Positions 35,706 to 43,554 of a stretch of 64,000 bases of DNA are shown here, piece after piece; position 1 is the first letter of the stretch; every line of letters begins with the position of its first letter. Made by a program: the position numbers and the translations under genes. The stretch lies in assembly GCF_016599145.1 (NCBI RefSeq), contig NZ_JAENKO010000011.1:1-64000 (forward strand), read 5' to 3'. The notes below the pieces were generated by a model. It ran no database searches and was not told the DNA's origin. It was given only the letters and a program-made list of their open reading frames with translations. Source of the DNA: Tomitella cavernea (GTDB lineage: Bacteria; Actinomycetota; Actinomycetes; Mycobacteriales; Mycobacteriaceae).

Positions 35706-35750
35706 GAACGGCCCCGCCGACCATGCAGCCCGTGGTCTGCGGGGCCGTTC
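35706..35750 (+). terminator. Rho-independent-like terminator after ABC operon 1
   Basis: GAACGGCCCCGC (35706-35717) pairs perfectly with GCGGGGCCGTTC (35739-35750), a 12-bp stem, with further pairing inside the 21-nt loop (GACCA/TGGTC). It lies 40 bp after the permease stop. Confidence 0.85.
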
Positions 35751-35763
35751 TCCGTCGAACGCC

Positions 35764-35813
35764 TTGCCTCGTTGGTTCACTAGCGCTATGGTTCATTACA
35801 TGAGTAATGAACC
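35764..35813 (+). promoter_or_regulatory. Promoter and perfect GntR operator for ABC operon 2
   Basis: A -35-like TTGCCT (35764-35769) is followed after 17 bp by a -10-like TATGGT (35787-35792). Overlapping the -10 and the expected start point is a perfect palindrome: arms GGTTCATTAC (35790-35799) and GTAATGAACC (35804-35813), spacer ATGA. A second half-site-like GGTTCACTAG lies at 35774-35783. The site is 72 bp ahead of the GntR gene, consistent with autorepression by the first gene of the operon. Confidence 0.8.
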
Positions 35814-35885
35814 GATGGTCCGATCAGCTTGGCGCACCCGCGCGTCGGGGCCGCCGGGCCGCGGTGGGAGCACGGGAGCGCGGCC

Positions 35886-36302
35886 ATGTTGACGTCGGAC
35901 AAGCCGATCTTCCAGCAGATCGCCGAGCAGATCGAGAACGCGATCATCGACGGATCGCTCGAGGAGGACGCGCAGGTGCCCTCCAGCAACGAGCTCGCCC
36001 TGTTCCACCGCATCAACCCGGCCACAGCCGCGAAGGGGCTGGGCACGCTCGTCGCCGACGGCACCGTGTACAAGCGCCGCGGTATCGGCATGTTCGTCAG
36101 CCCCGGCGCGCGCGAGAAGCTCCGGTTCCGCCGTCGCGAGGACTTCGTCGCCCGCTACCTCGCGCCGGCGGTCGAGGAGGCCCGCAAGCTCGGCATCCTC
36201 CCGGCCGACATCGCCCGGCTCGTCACGCAGCTCGACAAGGGCGACACCGCGCGCGACGCCGTCGCCGCCGCCCAATCCGCAACCACCGAGGAGCAGTCAT
36301 GA
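35886..36302 (+). CDS. GntR-family regulator, YtrA subfamily
   Basis: ATG 35886 gives a 138-residue protein, the short length typical of YtrA regulators, which lack a large effector domain. The winged-helix part is IFQQIAEQIENAIIDGSLEEDAQVPSSNELALF in two runs (residues 8-40), then INPATAAKGLGTLVADGTVYKRRGIGMFV. The C-terminus is a short helical dimerisation segment. It starts an operon with an ABC ATPase and permease, the usual YtrA arrangement, and likely binds the palindrome at 35790-35813. Confidence 0.9.
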   Translation: MLTSDKPIFQQIAEQIENAIIDGSLEEDAQVPSSNELALFHRINPATAAKGLGTLVADGTVYKRRGIGMFVSPGAREKLRFRRREDFVARYLAPAVEEARKLGILPADIARLVTQLDKGDTARDAVAAAQSATTEEQS

Positions 36303-37183
36303 CCACAGCGATCAGCGTGGCAGGCCTGGGCAAGACCTACCGCGACGTCACCGCTCTGGACGACGTCTCATTCGCCGTCCAGCAGAACACGATCTGCGGC
36401 GTGCTCGGACGCAACGGCGCGGGCAAGACCACCGCGATGCAGATCATCACCGGCCACGCGATGCCGTCCTCCGGCACGGTCGACGTGTTCGGGTGCACGC
36501 CGTTCGAGGACCGCGACGCGATGTCGTCGATGTGCTTCGTCAAGGAAAGCCAGCGCTACCCCGACGAGTTCAAGGTCAAGCACGTGCTGGCGTCAGCCGC
36601 TGACCTGCTGCCGTACTGGGACCAGGGCTTCGCCGACGCCCTGTTGGGCAGGTTCGACCTGCCCACGGGCCGCCGGGTGAAGAAGCTCTCACGCGGCATG
36701 CACTCGATGCTCGGCATCATCATCGGGCTGGCGTCGCGGGCGCCGGTGACGCTGTTCGACGAGCCGTACCTGGGCCTCGACGTGGTTGCACGCCAGATGT
36801 TCTACGACGAGCTGCTGGCCGACTACACCGTCCACCCGCGCACCGTCGTGTTGTCGACGCATCTGGTCGACGAGGTCGCCGACCTGCTCGAGCAGGTGGT
36901 GCTCATCGACGGCGGCCGGGTGCTCATCGACGACTGCGCCGAGAACCTCCGGCGCAGCGCGGTGGTGGCGACGGGCGGGACCGCCCACATCGACGACCTC
37001 GCCGCGGGGCGTACGGAACTGCGGCGCGAAACCCTGGGCACGCAGGCGCGCGTCACTCTGCAGGGCGACTTCACCGAGGACGACCTGGCCCGGGCGCGAG
37101 AGCGGGGAGTCGACATCGCGCCGGCGTCGCTGCAGCAGTTGATGATCGGGGCCACCGGGACGGAAGGACGGCAGGCGTCATGA
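36299..37183 (+). CDS. ABC transporter ATP-binding protein (YtrB-like)
   Basis: The ATG overlaps the GntR stop by four bases. The 294-residue protein has Walker A GRNGAGKTT, a degenerate signature KLSRGMHSMLGIIIGLASR (LSRGM), Walker B VTLFDEPYLGLD and the H-loop STHLVDE. The order ABC ATPase, then permease after a YtrA regulator matches envelope-stress exporters. The C-terminal ~70 residues are a regulatory extension. Confidence 0.85.
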   Translation: MTTAISVAGLGKTYRDVTALDDVSFAVQQNTICGVLGRNGAGKTTAMQIITGHAMPSSGTVDVFGCTPFEDRDAMSSMCFVKESQRYPDEFKVKHVLASAADLLPYWDQGFADALLGRFDLPTGRRVKKLSRGMHSMLGIIIGLASRAPVTLFDEPYLGLDVVARQMFYDELLADYTVHPRTVVLSTHLVDEVADLLEQVVLIDGGRVLIDDCAENLRRSAVVATGGTAHIDDLAAGRTELRRETLGTQARVTLQGDFTEDDLARARERGVDIAPASLQQLMIGATGTEGRQAS

Positions 37184-38034
37184 ACTCGGGGATCGAGAGC
37201 ATCGGAACCAGGACAGCGGGAACCAGGCCGGACGGCGGGACGGACACCCACGGGACGGGGCGGAAGACGATGAACGCACAGGAAGCGACGATAGGCCGTC
37301 GGGACGTGGCGACGGGCGTGCGCAACGTCGCACTCACGCGGGCGTTGGCGGTGACGCGCATGAACAGCAGGCAATGGATGCTGTTCGTCATGCCGTGGGC
37401 CATCGTCCTCGTGGTGTTGTGGGCGCATGCCGCGATCCTCGCCATCATCCGCTCGCAGGGCGTGGAGATTCCGGACGAAGGGTTCAACGGGGTCGGGTCG
37501 ACTCTGTTCTTCTTCTCGCTCGCCATGTTCGCGTCCATCACCACGCAGCACTTCCCGTTCGCGATGGGCCTGGGTGTGACGCGGCGAGACTTCTACCTCG
37601 GCACCGCACTGACGTCGCTGTGCACCGGCGTGGTCAACGGCGTGCTGGTGCTGATATTCGCGCAGATCGAGCGGGCCACCGACGGCTACAGCGTGCACCT
37701 CGAAGTGCTCTCGGTGGTGTACCGGGTCACCGACAGCGCCGCGCTCGTGTTCTTCTCGATGGTGCTCTTGACGATGGCGTTCGCCGCGCTGGGCGTGTTC
37801 GCCGGGGTGATCTACCTCAAGTGGCGGGCCAACGGCATGTTCACCGCGGCGCTGATCCTCGCTTTTGCGGCGGCCGTGGCGGCGCTGCTGATCACGTGGC
37901 AGCGCGGCTGGCCTGCCGTCGGGCGCTTCTTCGTCGACACGCCGATAGCGGTGCTCCTGCTGGCTGTCCCCGCCGTGCTCGGCGCGGTGCTGTTCGGCGT
38001 GGGCTACCGGATGATGCGCACCGTCGAGGCGTGA
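37180..38034 (+). CDS. ABC transporter permease (YtrC-like)
   Basis: The start overlaps the ATPase gene by four bases. The 284-residue protein has a ~60-residue soluble N-terminal lead, then six helices beginning WMLFVMPWAIVLVVLWAHAA. Helix ends are rich in Phe, Val and Ala. An in-frame ATG at 37270 could be the true start, since the first 30 residues are low-complexity Gly/Thr. It completes the operon, which ends at the 38052-38111 hairpin. Confidence 0.8.
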   Translation: MNSGIESIGTRTAGTRPDGGTDTHGTGRKTMNAQEATIGRRDVATGVRNVALTRALAVTRMNSRQWMLFVMPWAIVLVVLWAHAAILAIIRSQGVEIPDEGFNGVGSTLFFFSLAMFASITTQHFPFAMGLGVTRRDFYLGTALTSLCTGVVNGVLVLIFAQIERATDGYSVHLEVLSVVYRVTDSAALVFFSMVLLTMAFAALGVFAGVIYLKWRANGMFTAALILAFAAAVAALLITWQRGWPAVGRFFVDTPIAVLLLAVPAVLGAVLFGVGYRMMRTVEA

Positions 38035-38051
38035 GGGGTCTTCGCAGAGCC

Positions 38052-38111
38052 GACCAGTGAGCGCGTGCCTAAGGTTCCGGGCGGAGAACCGTAGGCACGC
38101 GCTCACTGGTC
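38052..38111. terminator. Bidirectional terminator with 20-bp perfect stem
   Basis: GACCAGTGAGCGCGTGCCTA (38052-38071) pairs perfectly with TAGGCACGCGCTCACTGGTC (38092-38111), and an inner GGTTC/GAACC adds five pairs. It sits between the convergent permease and thiolase genes and can stop both transcripts. Confidence 0.9.
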
Positions 38112-38124
38112 GTGCGGTGGGGCG

Positions 38125-39315
38125 CTACGCGCTGAGGATCACCGAGGATCCGTGCCCGAACAGCCCCTGGTTGGCGGTGATGCCCACGCGGGCCCCCGCC
38201 ACCTGGCGGCCCTCGGCCTGCCCGCGCAGCTGCCAGGTCAGCTCGCAAACCTGCGCCAGCGCCTGGGCCGGGACCGCCTCGCCGAAGCAGGCCAGCCCAC
38301 CGGACGGGTTCACCGGCAACTTGCCGCCGATGGACGTGTCGCCGGCGCGCACCAGCTTCTCGGCGGTGCCGCGCTCGACGAGGCCCAGGTCCTCGATCCA
38401 GTCCAGTTCCAGCGCCGTCGACAGGTCGTACACCTCGGCCACGTCCACGTCGGACGGACTGATCCCGGCCTCCTCGTAGGCGGCGCGGGCCAGCGACTCC
38501 TTGTGCGTGTACTGCGGGGCCGGCGCGGCGGCGGTGGACTCCGAGGAGAAGTACGGCATGTCCAGTTGTGTCTGGGGGAACGTCGGCGTGACCGTGGAGA
38601 TGGCGTTGATGCGCGGCCCGGTGAGCCCGTGACGCTGTGCGTACTCCACCGACGTGAGCACCACGGCGGCGCCGCCGTCGGAGGTGGCGCAGATGTCCAT
38701 CAGGTGCAGCGGGTCGGCGACCACCGGCGAAGCCATGACGTCGGCGACGGAGAACTCCTTGCGGTACCGCGCGTAAGGGTTGGCCAGGCCGTGCTTGGCG
38801 TTCTTGACCTTGACCGCGGCGAAGTCCTCCGTCGTGGCCCCGTACAGGTCGATGCGGCGGCGGGCGCCCAGCGCGAAGTAGGCCGGGTTGGTCATGCCCA
38901 TCAGCCGGAAGCGCAGCCAGTCCGGGTCGTCCCAGCGCTCGCCCGCGTTGGGCTTGAGGAAGCCCTTGGGAGTGGTGTCCGCGCCGACGACCAGCGCCAC
39001 CTCGCTCAGCCCTGCCAGGATGCGGGTGCGGGCGGTGTCCAGCGCCTGGGCGCCGGTGGCGCAGGCCGCGTACGAGGTGGCCACGCGCGCGCCGTTCCAG
39101 CCCAGGGCCTGCGCGAATGTGGATCCGGCGACGTATCCGCCGTAGCCGTTGCGGACGGTCTCGCCGCCGACGATGAAGTCGACGTCGCCCCAGGCGATGC
39201 CGGAATCCTTGAGCGCGTCCCGCGCGGCGGCCACGCCGTATTCGACGAACGGGCGGCCCCACTTGCCCCACGCGTGCATGCCGACGCCCGCGATGGCGAC
39301 ATCGTGCTTGCTCAT
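38125..39315 (-). CDS. Thiolase-fold lipid-transfer-like protein (Ltp/SCP-x type)
   Basis: The 396-residue protein has the non-decarboxylating thiolase fold of the SCP-x/lipid-transfer subgroup. It shows an N-terminal VAIAGVGMHAWGKWG, the nucleophile region SYAACATGAQAL (Cys), a family-specific EVYDLSTALELDWIEDLG, NPSGGLACFGEAVPAQ and ANQGLFGHGSS. In mycobacteria close relatives sit beside DUF35 proteins and act in sterol side-chain or acyl-CoA chemistry, often as retro-aldolases or thiolases. Its start overlaps the DUF35 gene by four bases. Confidence 0.85.
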   Translation of the reverse strand: MSKHDVAIAGVGMHAWGKWGRPFVEYGVAAARDALKDSGIAWGDVDFIVGGETVRNGYGGYVAGSTFAQALGWNGARVATSYAACATGAQALDTARTRILAGLSEVALVVGADTTPKGFLKPNAGERWDDPDWLRFRLMGMTNPAYFALGARRRIDLYGATTEDFAAVKVKNAKHGLANPYARYRKEFSVADVMASPVVADPLHLMDICATSDGGAAVVLTSVEYAQRHGLTGPRINAISTVTPTFPQTQLDMPYFSSESTAAAPAPQYTHKESLARAAYEEAGISPSDVDVAEVYDLSTALELDWIEDLGLVERGTAEKLVRAGDTSIGGKLPVNPSGGLACFGEAVPAQALAQVCELTWQLRGQAEGRQVAGARVGITANQGLFGHGSSVILSA

Positions 39316-39770
39316 GCCTGCTGCTCCTTCGCTGCCGATGCGGACCCGACCGGCTTCCACCGCCAGATGGTCTTGACGCCCTCGTCGTCGGTGTAGAGGG
39401 GCTCGACGACGAGCTCGACCTCGGCACCCACCGTCAGGTCGTCCACGCCGTAGCCGTCGGCCACCTGGCCCATCACGACGAGGCCCTCCGACAGCTCCAC
39501 CGCGGCCAGTGCGAACGGCACGTACGGGTCGGTCGCAGGGATGAACGGCTCCGGGGGCTGGTACTGCGCGTCGGTGTAGGACCACACGGTGCCGCGGCGC
39601 GAGAGCTCGACATCGTCGAAGTCCTCTCCCGAGCACGCGGGGTTCTTGCAGAACGTGGTCTCACGCGGGAAAGCGATGTTGCCGCACGCGGTGCACTTGG
39701 TGCCCACCAGCGCGGGCTCGGGGCCGGTGGTGAACCAGCCCGCGACAGCCGGAATGGCGGTCTCGGTCAT
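39312..39770 (-). CDS. DUF35 Zn-ribbon/OB-fold acyl-CoA-binding partner
   Basis: The start ATG 39770 precedes a 152-residue protein. It has a four-cysteine zinc ribbon (CTACGNIAFPRETTFC and CKNPACSG) and an OB-fold with DDLTVGAEVELVVEPLYTD. DUF35 proteins form complexes with SCP-x-type thiolases, such as the one directly downstream, and help bind the acyl-CoA. The overlap of the two genes matches the usual pairing. Confidence 0.9.
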   Translation of the reverse strand: MTETAIPAVAGWFTTGPEPALVGTKCTACGNIAFPRETTFCKNPACSGEDFDDVELSRRGTVWSYTDAQYQPPEPFIPATDPYVPFALAAVELSEGLVVMGQVADGYGVDDLTVGAEVELVVEPLYTDDEGVKTIWRWKPVGSASAAKEQQA

Positions 39771-39915
39771 TGACAACCTCACTAATCGGGGGTGCGTCGG
39801 GCTCGGACGCGGTGGGCCGCGGGGCCGCGGTGGCCAGGGCACTGTGTTTCAGGTTCTCACGGGTGCGCGGGAACGGTCACGCCCCTATCCCGATCTGCGG
39901 CAGGCGGGCGGGGGG

Positions 39916-41373
39916 TCACCGGTCGTGCCGGCCGGCGGCGTGGTGCCCGGCCCGCCGCCCGAAGAACGACCCCTCGCCCAGTTGGGTGCCGCTGGCGTAC
40001 CCCTTGCCGTCCTGGGCGATGTTCGAGGCGCAGGCGCCCGCGGCGTACAGGCCGTCGACGACGCTGCCGTCGCGGCGGAGCACCTGCGCGTCGACGGAGG
40101 TGCGCAGCCCACCCATCGTGAATCCCGCGTACAGGGCCTTGCCCAGGGTCATGTCGAACGCGGCCCACGGCCCGCGGTCCTGCGGCGCCAGCCACTCGGG
40201 CGACTTGTGGAAGTCGGGGTCCTCGCCGCGCGCGGCGTACGTGTTGTAGCGGTCCAGGGTGGCAGTCAGGGCGTCCGCGGGGACGCCCAGCGCGTCCGCC
40301 ATCTCCGGCACCGTCTCCCAGCCGTCGATGAACGGGCACAGCGGGAATTCGGGGCGCTGCATGTGCGCCTCGTCGACGATGAGATACGCCTTCTGCCCCG
40401 GCTGGTCCATGACGAAGCCGGAGGTGCGCGAGTGGTACGAGTCCTCGGCGACGAAGCGCCGGCCCTCGGCGTTGACGATCAGTCCCGTGAGCAGGATCGA
40501 CGGCGGGTAGACGGGCGCGGTGATGAAGGCCTGGTCCATGTGCTCGGTGGCGGCGCCCACCGATTCGCCCAGCTTGATGCCCAGGCCGTCGTCGTAGGTG
40601 CTGCCCAGGGTGAACGGCTTCTTGGCCAGCTGTGGGACGTGCTCGGCCACCATCTGCTTGTTCATGACGAACCCGCCGGCGGCGATCACCACGGACTTCG
40701 CCTTGATCGCGCCGGTGTCGCCGAAGCGTTTCCACGCGGCGCCGACGACCCGCCCGCCGTCGGTGATCAGCGCGCTGGCGCCGGTCTCGTAGCGGATCTG
40801 CACCCCGAGTTCCTCGGCACGGCGCAGCAGCACGTCGACGGCCATCTTTGCGCCGCCGGTGTCGCCCGGTTGGGGCACCTTGTGGCCGCGCGGCGCCGGG
40901 ACGGCCTCGTCCTTGAACGGCCACACCTTCTCGTTGCCGGTGAACATCAGGCCCTCGGTGCCGGGCTGGATCACGGCCTTCTCGGGATAGTAGCTGCGCT
41001 CGAACTTCAGGCCCAGCGACTCGATCCAGTCGAAGTGGGCGACGGAGCCGTCGCAGTAGGCGCGGATCTTGGCCTCGTCGGGCTCGCGTGAGACGGCGGT
41101 GAGGTATTTGGCCATCTCCTCGGGCGAGTCGTCGTGGCCGGTCTCGCGCTGCACCGCGGTGCCACCGCCCAGGTAGAAGTGGCCGCCGGCCATGGCGGTG
41201 GTGCCGCCGGCCTCGGCCGCGCGCTCGAGCACCAGCACCGTTGCGCCCTGCTCGGCGGCGCCCACCGCGGCGGAGCCGCCGGCGATGCCGAAGCCGATCA
41301 CCAGAACGTCGACCTCGTCGGAGTACTCGGTGACGGACTGCGCCGGGACCGGCGCGGTGCTGGGGTTGCTCAT
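39916..41373 (-). CDS. FAD-dependent oxidoreductase, 3-ketosteroid dehydrogenase-like
   Basis: ATG 41373 is preceded by AAGGAG. The 485-residue protein opens with VDVLVIGFGIAGGSAAVGAAEQG, a Rossmann FAD motif, and ends with GLYAAGACASNIAQDGKGYASGTQLGEGSFFGRRAG, the FAD-closing motif of the fumarate reductase/KstD superfamily. It resembles mycobacterial KstD-related flavoproteins rather than succinate dehydrogenase. A KstR-type box (41433-41446) and a TetR-type palindrome (41466-41481) flank its promoter. The substrate is probably a steroid-like or lipid ketone; the exact reaction is not provable by eye. Confidence 0.8.
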   Translation of the reverse strand: MSNPSTAPVPAQSVTEYSDEVDVLVIGFGIAGGSAAVGAAEQGATVLVLERAAEAGGTTAMAGGHFYLGGGTAVQRETGHDDSPEEMAKYLTAVSREPDEAKIRAYCDGSVAHFDWIESLGLKFERSYYPEKAVIQPGTEGLMFTGNEKVWPFKDEAVPAPRGHKVPQPGDTGGAKMAVDVLLRRAEELGVQIRYETGASALITDGGRVVGAAWKRFGDTGAIKAKSVVIAAGGFVMNKQMVAEHVPQLAKKPFTLGSTYDDGLGIKLGESVGAATEHMDQAFITAPVYPPSILLTGLIVNAEGRRFVAEDSYHSRTSGFVMDQPGQKAYLIVDEAHMQRPEFPLCPFIDGWETVPEMADALGVPADALTATLDRYNTYAARGEDPDFHKSPEWLAPQDRGPWAAFDMTLGKALYAGFTMGGLRTSVDAQVLRRDGSVVDGLYAAGACASNIAQDGKGYASGTQLGEGSFFGRRAGHHAAGRHDR

Positions 41374-41432
41374 GGGGCTCCTTCGTCGCGTCGCAGGCCG
41401 GGCCCGCTGCGGCGGCCCGATCACCTCGGCGG

Positions 41433-41446
41433 TGAAACGTGTTCTA
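41433..41446 (-). promoter_or_regulatory. KstR-type box
   Basis: TGAAACGTGTTCTA fits the KstR consensus TnnAACnnGTTnnA at every fixed position. KstR is the TetR-family repressor of cholesterol catabolism in mycobacteria and rhodococci. The box is 60 bp upstream of the KstD-like start and just downstream of the predicted -10, where binding would block transcription. It is the only full match I found in the window. Confidence 0.65.
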
Positions 41447-41455
41447 CGCAGAGCG

Positions 41456-41485
41456 ATCCTAGACGCCGGACAGGTGTCCGGACAA
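41456..41485 (-). promoter_or_regulatory. Promoter with CGGACA/TGTCCG palindrome in the spacer
   Basis: On the minus strand TTGTCC (41485-41480) and TAGGAT (41461-41456) are separated by 18 bp and fit -35 and -10 elements. The spacer holds CCGGACAGGTGTCCGG (41466-41481), a perfect 16-bp palindrome with 7-bp arms. Similar palindromes occur at 44694-44707 and 47550-47563. The binding protein is inferred to be the TetR regulator at 44128-44700. Confidence 0.7.
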
Positions 41486-41517
41486 CGCCCGTCCTCGTCC
41501 ACGGCCGGCCCGGATGC

Positions 41518-42363
41518 TCAAATGGCGAGCCCCCACGGCGTCTCCAGCCCGGTGATCACCGGCTTCGCCTGCGCCGTGCCGTCGATGCCGATCGCCAGCA
41601 CGCAGCGGCCGTCGACCGTCGAGGTGTACAGCGTGCCGTCGTGCAGCGCGATGCCGGTGGGGTACGGCAGGCGATCGACGAGGGTCTCGGGCCGCGGCGA
41701 TTCCGTACCCAGGTCGATGCGTTCGATGGTGCCGTCGAGACCCCGCGCGCCGCCGGCCTGGGTGACGTAGAGGGCGCCGTCGCCCGCGGCGATGTGCCCT
41801 GGCTGGGTCAAGCCGCCGGGGCGGACGACGGTGCGGATGGCAGGCGCCGCCCCGGGGCCGGTCAGTCCGCTGGTGTCGAGGGCGGCTACGGACCCGGCGT
41901 CCCAGTCGACCAGGTACAGCGTCCCGTCGTGCAATGCGACGCCATTGGGGCTGGTGAGGCGCTCTGCGAGGTTGATCCGGAAGGGCTCCGACGTGTGGGG
42001 GAACACATGCAGCATGCCGTAGAACGTCGCCACGTAGACGGCGTGGTCGTCGGCGGCGACCCCGACGGGGCAGCGGAGTCCGGTCGCGACGGCCTCCGTC
42101 GAGCCCCCGGAGCGCGGCATCTTCTGGAGGGTGCCGTCGCCCAGGGGCGAACTCCAGGTCGTGAAGTAGAGGTCGTCGCCGACCGCAGCCGCCGACAACG
42201 GCTGCCCGGACGCGGGCGTGCGCGCGGTGTGCAGGGTTCCGTCGGTGATGCGGGCGGTGATGATCCCGGCGCCGGTGAAGTCGGCGACGTGGATCTCGGG
42301 ATGTCCGGTGCGCGCTGCGGAGGGGAGGGTCGCCGGTGTCGTGACAGGGGAAAGTGGGCTCAT
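41518..42363 (-). CDS. Beta-propeller protein (NHL/SMP-30-like repeats)
   Basis: The start is ATG 42363, with GGAG upstream. The 281-residue protein is a succession of ~40-residue beta-rich repeats with recurring phrases such as GDDLYFTTWSS, DHAVYVATFYG, DGTLYLVDWDAGSVAALD, DGALYVTQAGG and DGTLYTSTVDG. These are the pattern of six-bladed propellers (NHL or SMP-30/gluconolactonase-like). No signal peptide is visible. It may be a lactonase or a binding protein. It is divergent from the cholesterol-oxidase remnant, over an AT-rich control region. Confidence 0.7.
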   Translation of the reverse strand: MSPLSPVTTPATLPSAARTGHPEIHVADFTGAGIITARITDGTLHTARTPASGQPLSAAAVGDDLYFTTWSSPLGDGTLQKMPRSGGSTEAVATGLRCPVGVAADDHAVYVATFYGMLHVFPHTSEPFRINLAERLTSPNGVALHDGTLYLVDWDAGSVAALDTSGLTGPGAAPAIRTVVRPGGLTQPGHIAAGDGALYVTQAGGARGLDGTIERIDLGTESPRPETLVDRLPYPTGIALHDGTLYTSTVDGRCVLAIGIDGTAQAKPVITGLETPWGLAI

Positions 42364-42457
42364 GGTGTGCTCCGGGGCGGTCGTAAGTCGATGCGGATAC
42401 GACGTTAGACCGCACGAGCATAAAAAGTATCCGCCAAATGACGTATCTTTTTTCGCC

Positions 42458-42480
42458 GCGTTATAACAAATGAATAACGC
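42458..42480. promoter_or_regulatory. Inverted repeat in AT-rich divergent spacer
   Basis: GCGTTAT (42458-42464) and ATAACGC (42474-42480) form a perfect 7-bp inverted repeat with a 9-bp spacer. The spacer and flanks are strongly AT-rich compared with the rest of the window. Placed between the propeller gene and the cholesterol-oxidase remnant, it is a candidate operator for the former divergent promoter. Confidence 0.5.
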
Positions 42481-42483
42481 AAC

Positions 42484-43182
42484 GTGGTGAAATGCGTCAT
42501 GGTGCATTCGCAGGCCGGCATCCCCACGCGGATCGTCGAAATCGGCCGCCGGTGGGACACCCCGGGCACCGACGGGAAGATGCTCTGCGGGACGGTCCAG
42601 CCCGGCAAACGCCCGATGTGGCTGACCGACAGGACCGCCCAGCCGGTCAGCGACTTCATGGGCTTCGGCATCGACAAGGACTGGTTCGAGTCGACGCCCC
42701 GGTGCCGGTCCACGCGTACGGCCCGCGAGACCGCGCACCGCTCCGGGTGCACCCCCGAGTTTGTCCCCAACGTGTACGACCTCGAGCACATGAGGCAGGA
42801 GGCCGCGGGCATCGTCAATCCTTCGGCGCTGAACGGCGAGGTCATCTGCGGTGACAACGCAGGTGAGAAGTCGCTCGACAAGACCTGGCGGGCGCAGGCC
42901 GCGGCCACCGGGTTGCTGACGGTCACGCCCCTGCACCGGGTCACCGCGGTCGCGCCGGCCGCCGGCGGCGGATACAGCGTGAAGATGGGGCAGATCGACG
43001 AGCAGGGCGGCGTCGTGCTGGGCAAGGCGACTGACAACTACCGCCGCGTGCCGGAGTACCCGGGCCTGTACGTCGTGGACGGCGCGCTCGCGCCCGGCAA
43101 CGTCGGCGTCTACCCGTTCGTCACGATCACCGCGCTCGCCGAGCGCAACATGGAGCGCATCATCGCGACCGACATCCGGTGA
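42484..43182 (+). pseudogene. Cholesterol oxidase (GMC/ChoA-type) remnant with in-frame deletions
   Basis: A 232-codon open frame encodes three separated pieces of a class I cholesterol oxidase, joined in frame. Piece 1 is the MLEMG-like EIGRRW...MLCGTVQPGKRPMWLTDRTAQP region. Piece 2 spans FGIDKDWFEST to FVPNVYDLEHMRQEAAG and GDNAGEKSLDKTW. Piece 3 is the C-terminus VLGKATDNYRRVPEYPGLYVVDG and FVTITALAERNMERII. The N-terminal FAD-binding Rossmann motif, ~70 residues between pieces 1 and 2, and ~190 residues carrying the active-site region between 2 and 3 are absent. It cannot bind FAD normally, so it is a decayed copy. Confidence 0.85.
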
Positions 43183-43229
43183 CGCAGCGCCCGCGCGCGC
43201 CCAGGGTGCCGGTGTGCGGGCGGGCCGGA

Positions 43230-43554
43230 TCACTCCTCCAAGGGCGCCTCCGGCTCGCCCTCGGTCAGGGGCACGTGTGCGCCCCGCGGCGTCGACACGC
43301 AGGCGGCCACGGCGTCGGCGATGTCGGAGGCACGCCAGGAGATGCGGGTGCCGGGGAGGCCCCAGCGTCGCCAGTTTTCGAGCAGCGGGCCGACGTCCTC
43401 GGGCGACGTCCACGCCCATGCCGGTGAGCGTCTGCCCAGGCCTCAGCACCGTGGTGCACCCGGCCCGCCCGCAAGTCTCGCCGCCCGCGTAGCGGATCTT
43501 CTGCGCGAGCCGCTCGCAGCCGGCCTCGTCGAGGTTGGATCCGCTCGCGCCGTC
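43230..43554 (-). pseudogene. Short-chain dehydrogenase (SDR) remnant
   Basis: Downstream of the P450 remnant on the same strand, one frame carries NLDEAGCERLAQKIRYAGGE, typical of SDR sequence after the first beta-alpha-beta unit. After a frame change a second frame carries an SDR C-terminus (ENWRRWGLPGTRISWR, DIADAVAACVSTPRGAHVP, PEAPLEE) ending at TGA 43232-43230. The GxxxGxG cofactor loop is reduced to GASG and the YxxxK catalytic pair is missing. It is a decayed gene joined directly to the P450 tail. Confidence 0.65.
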
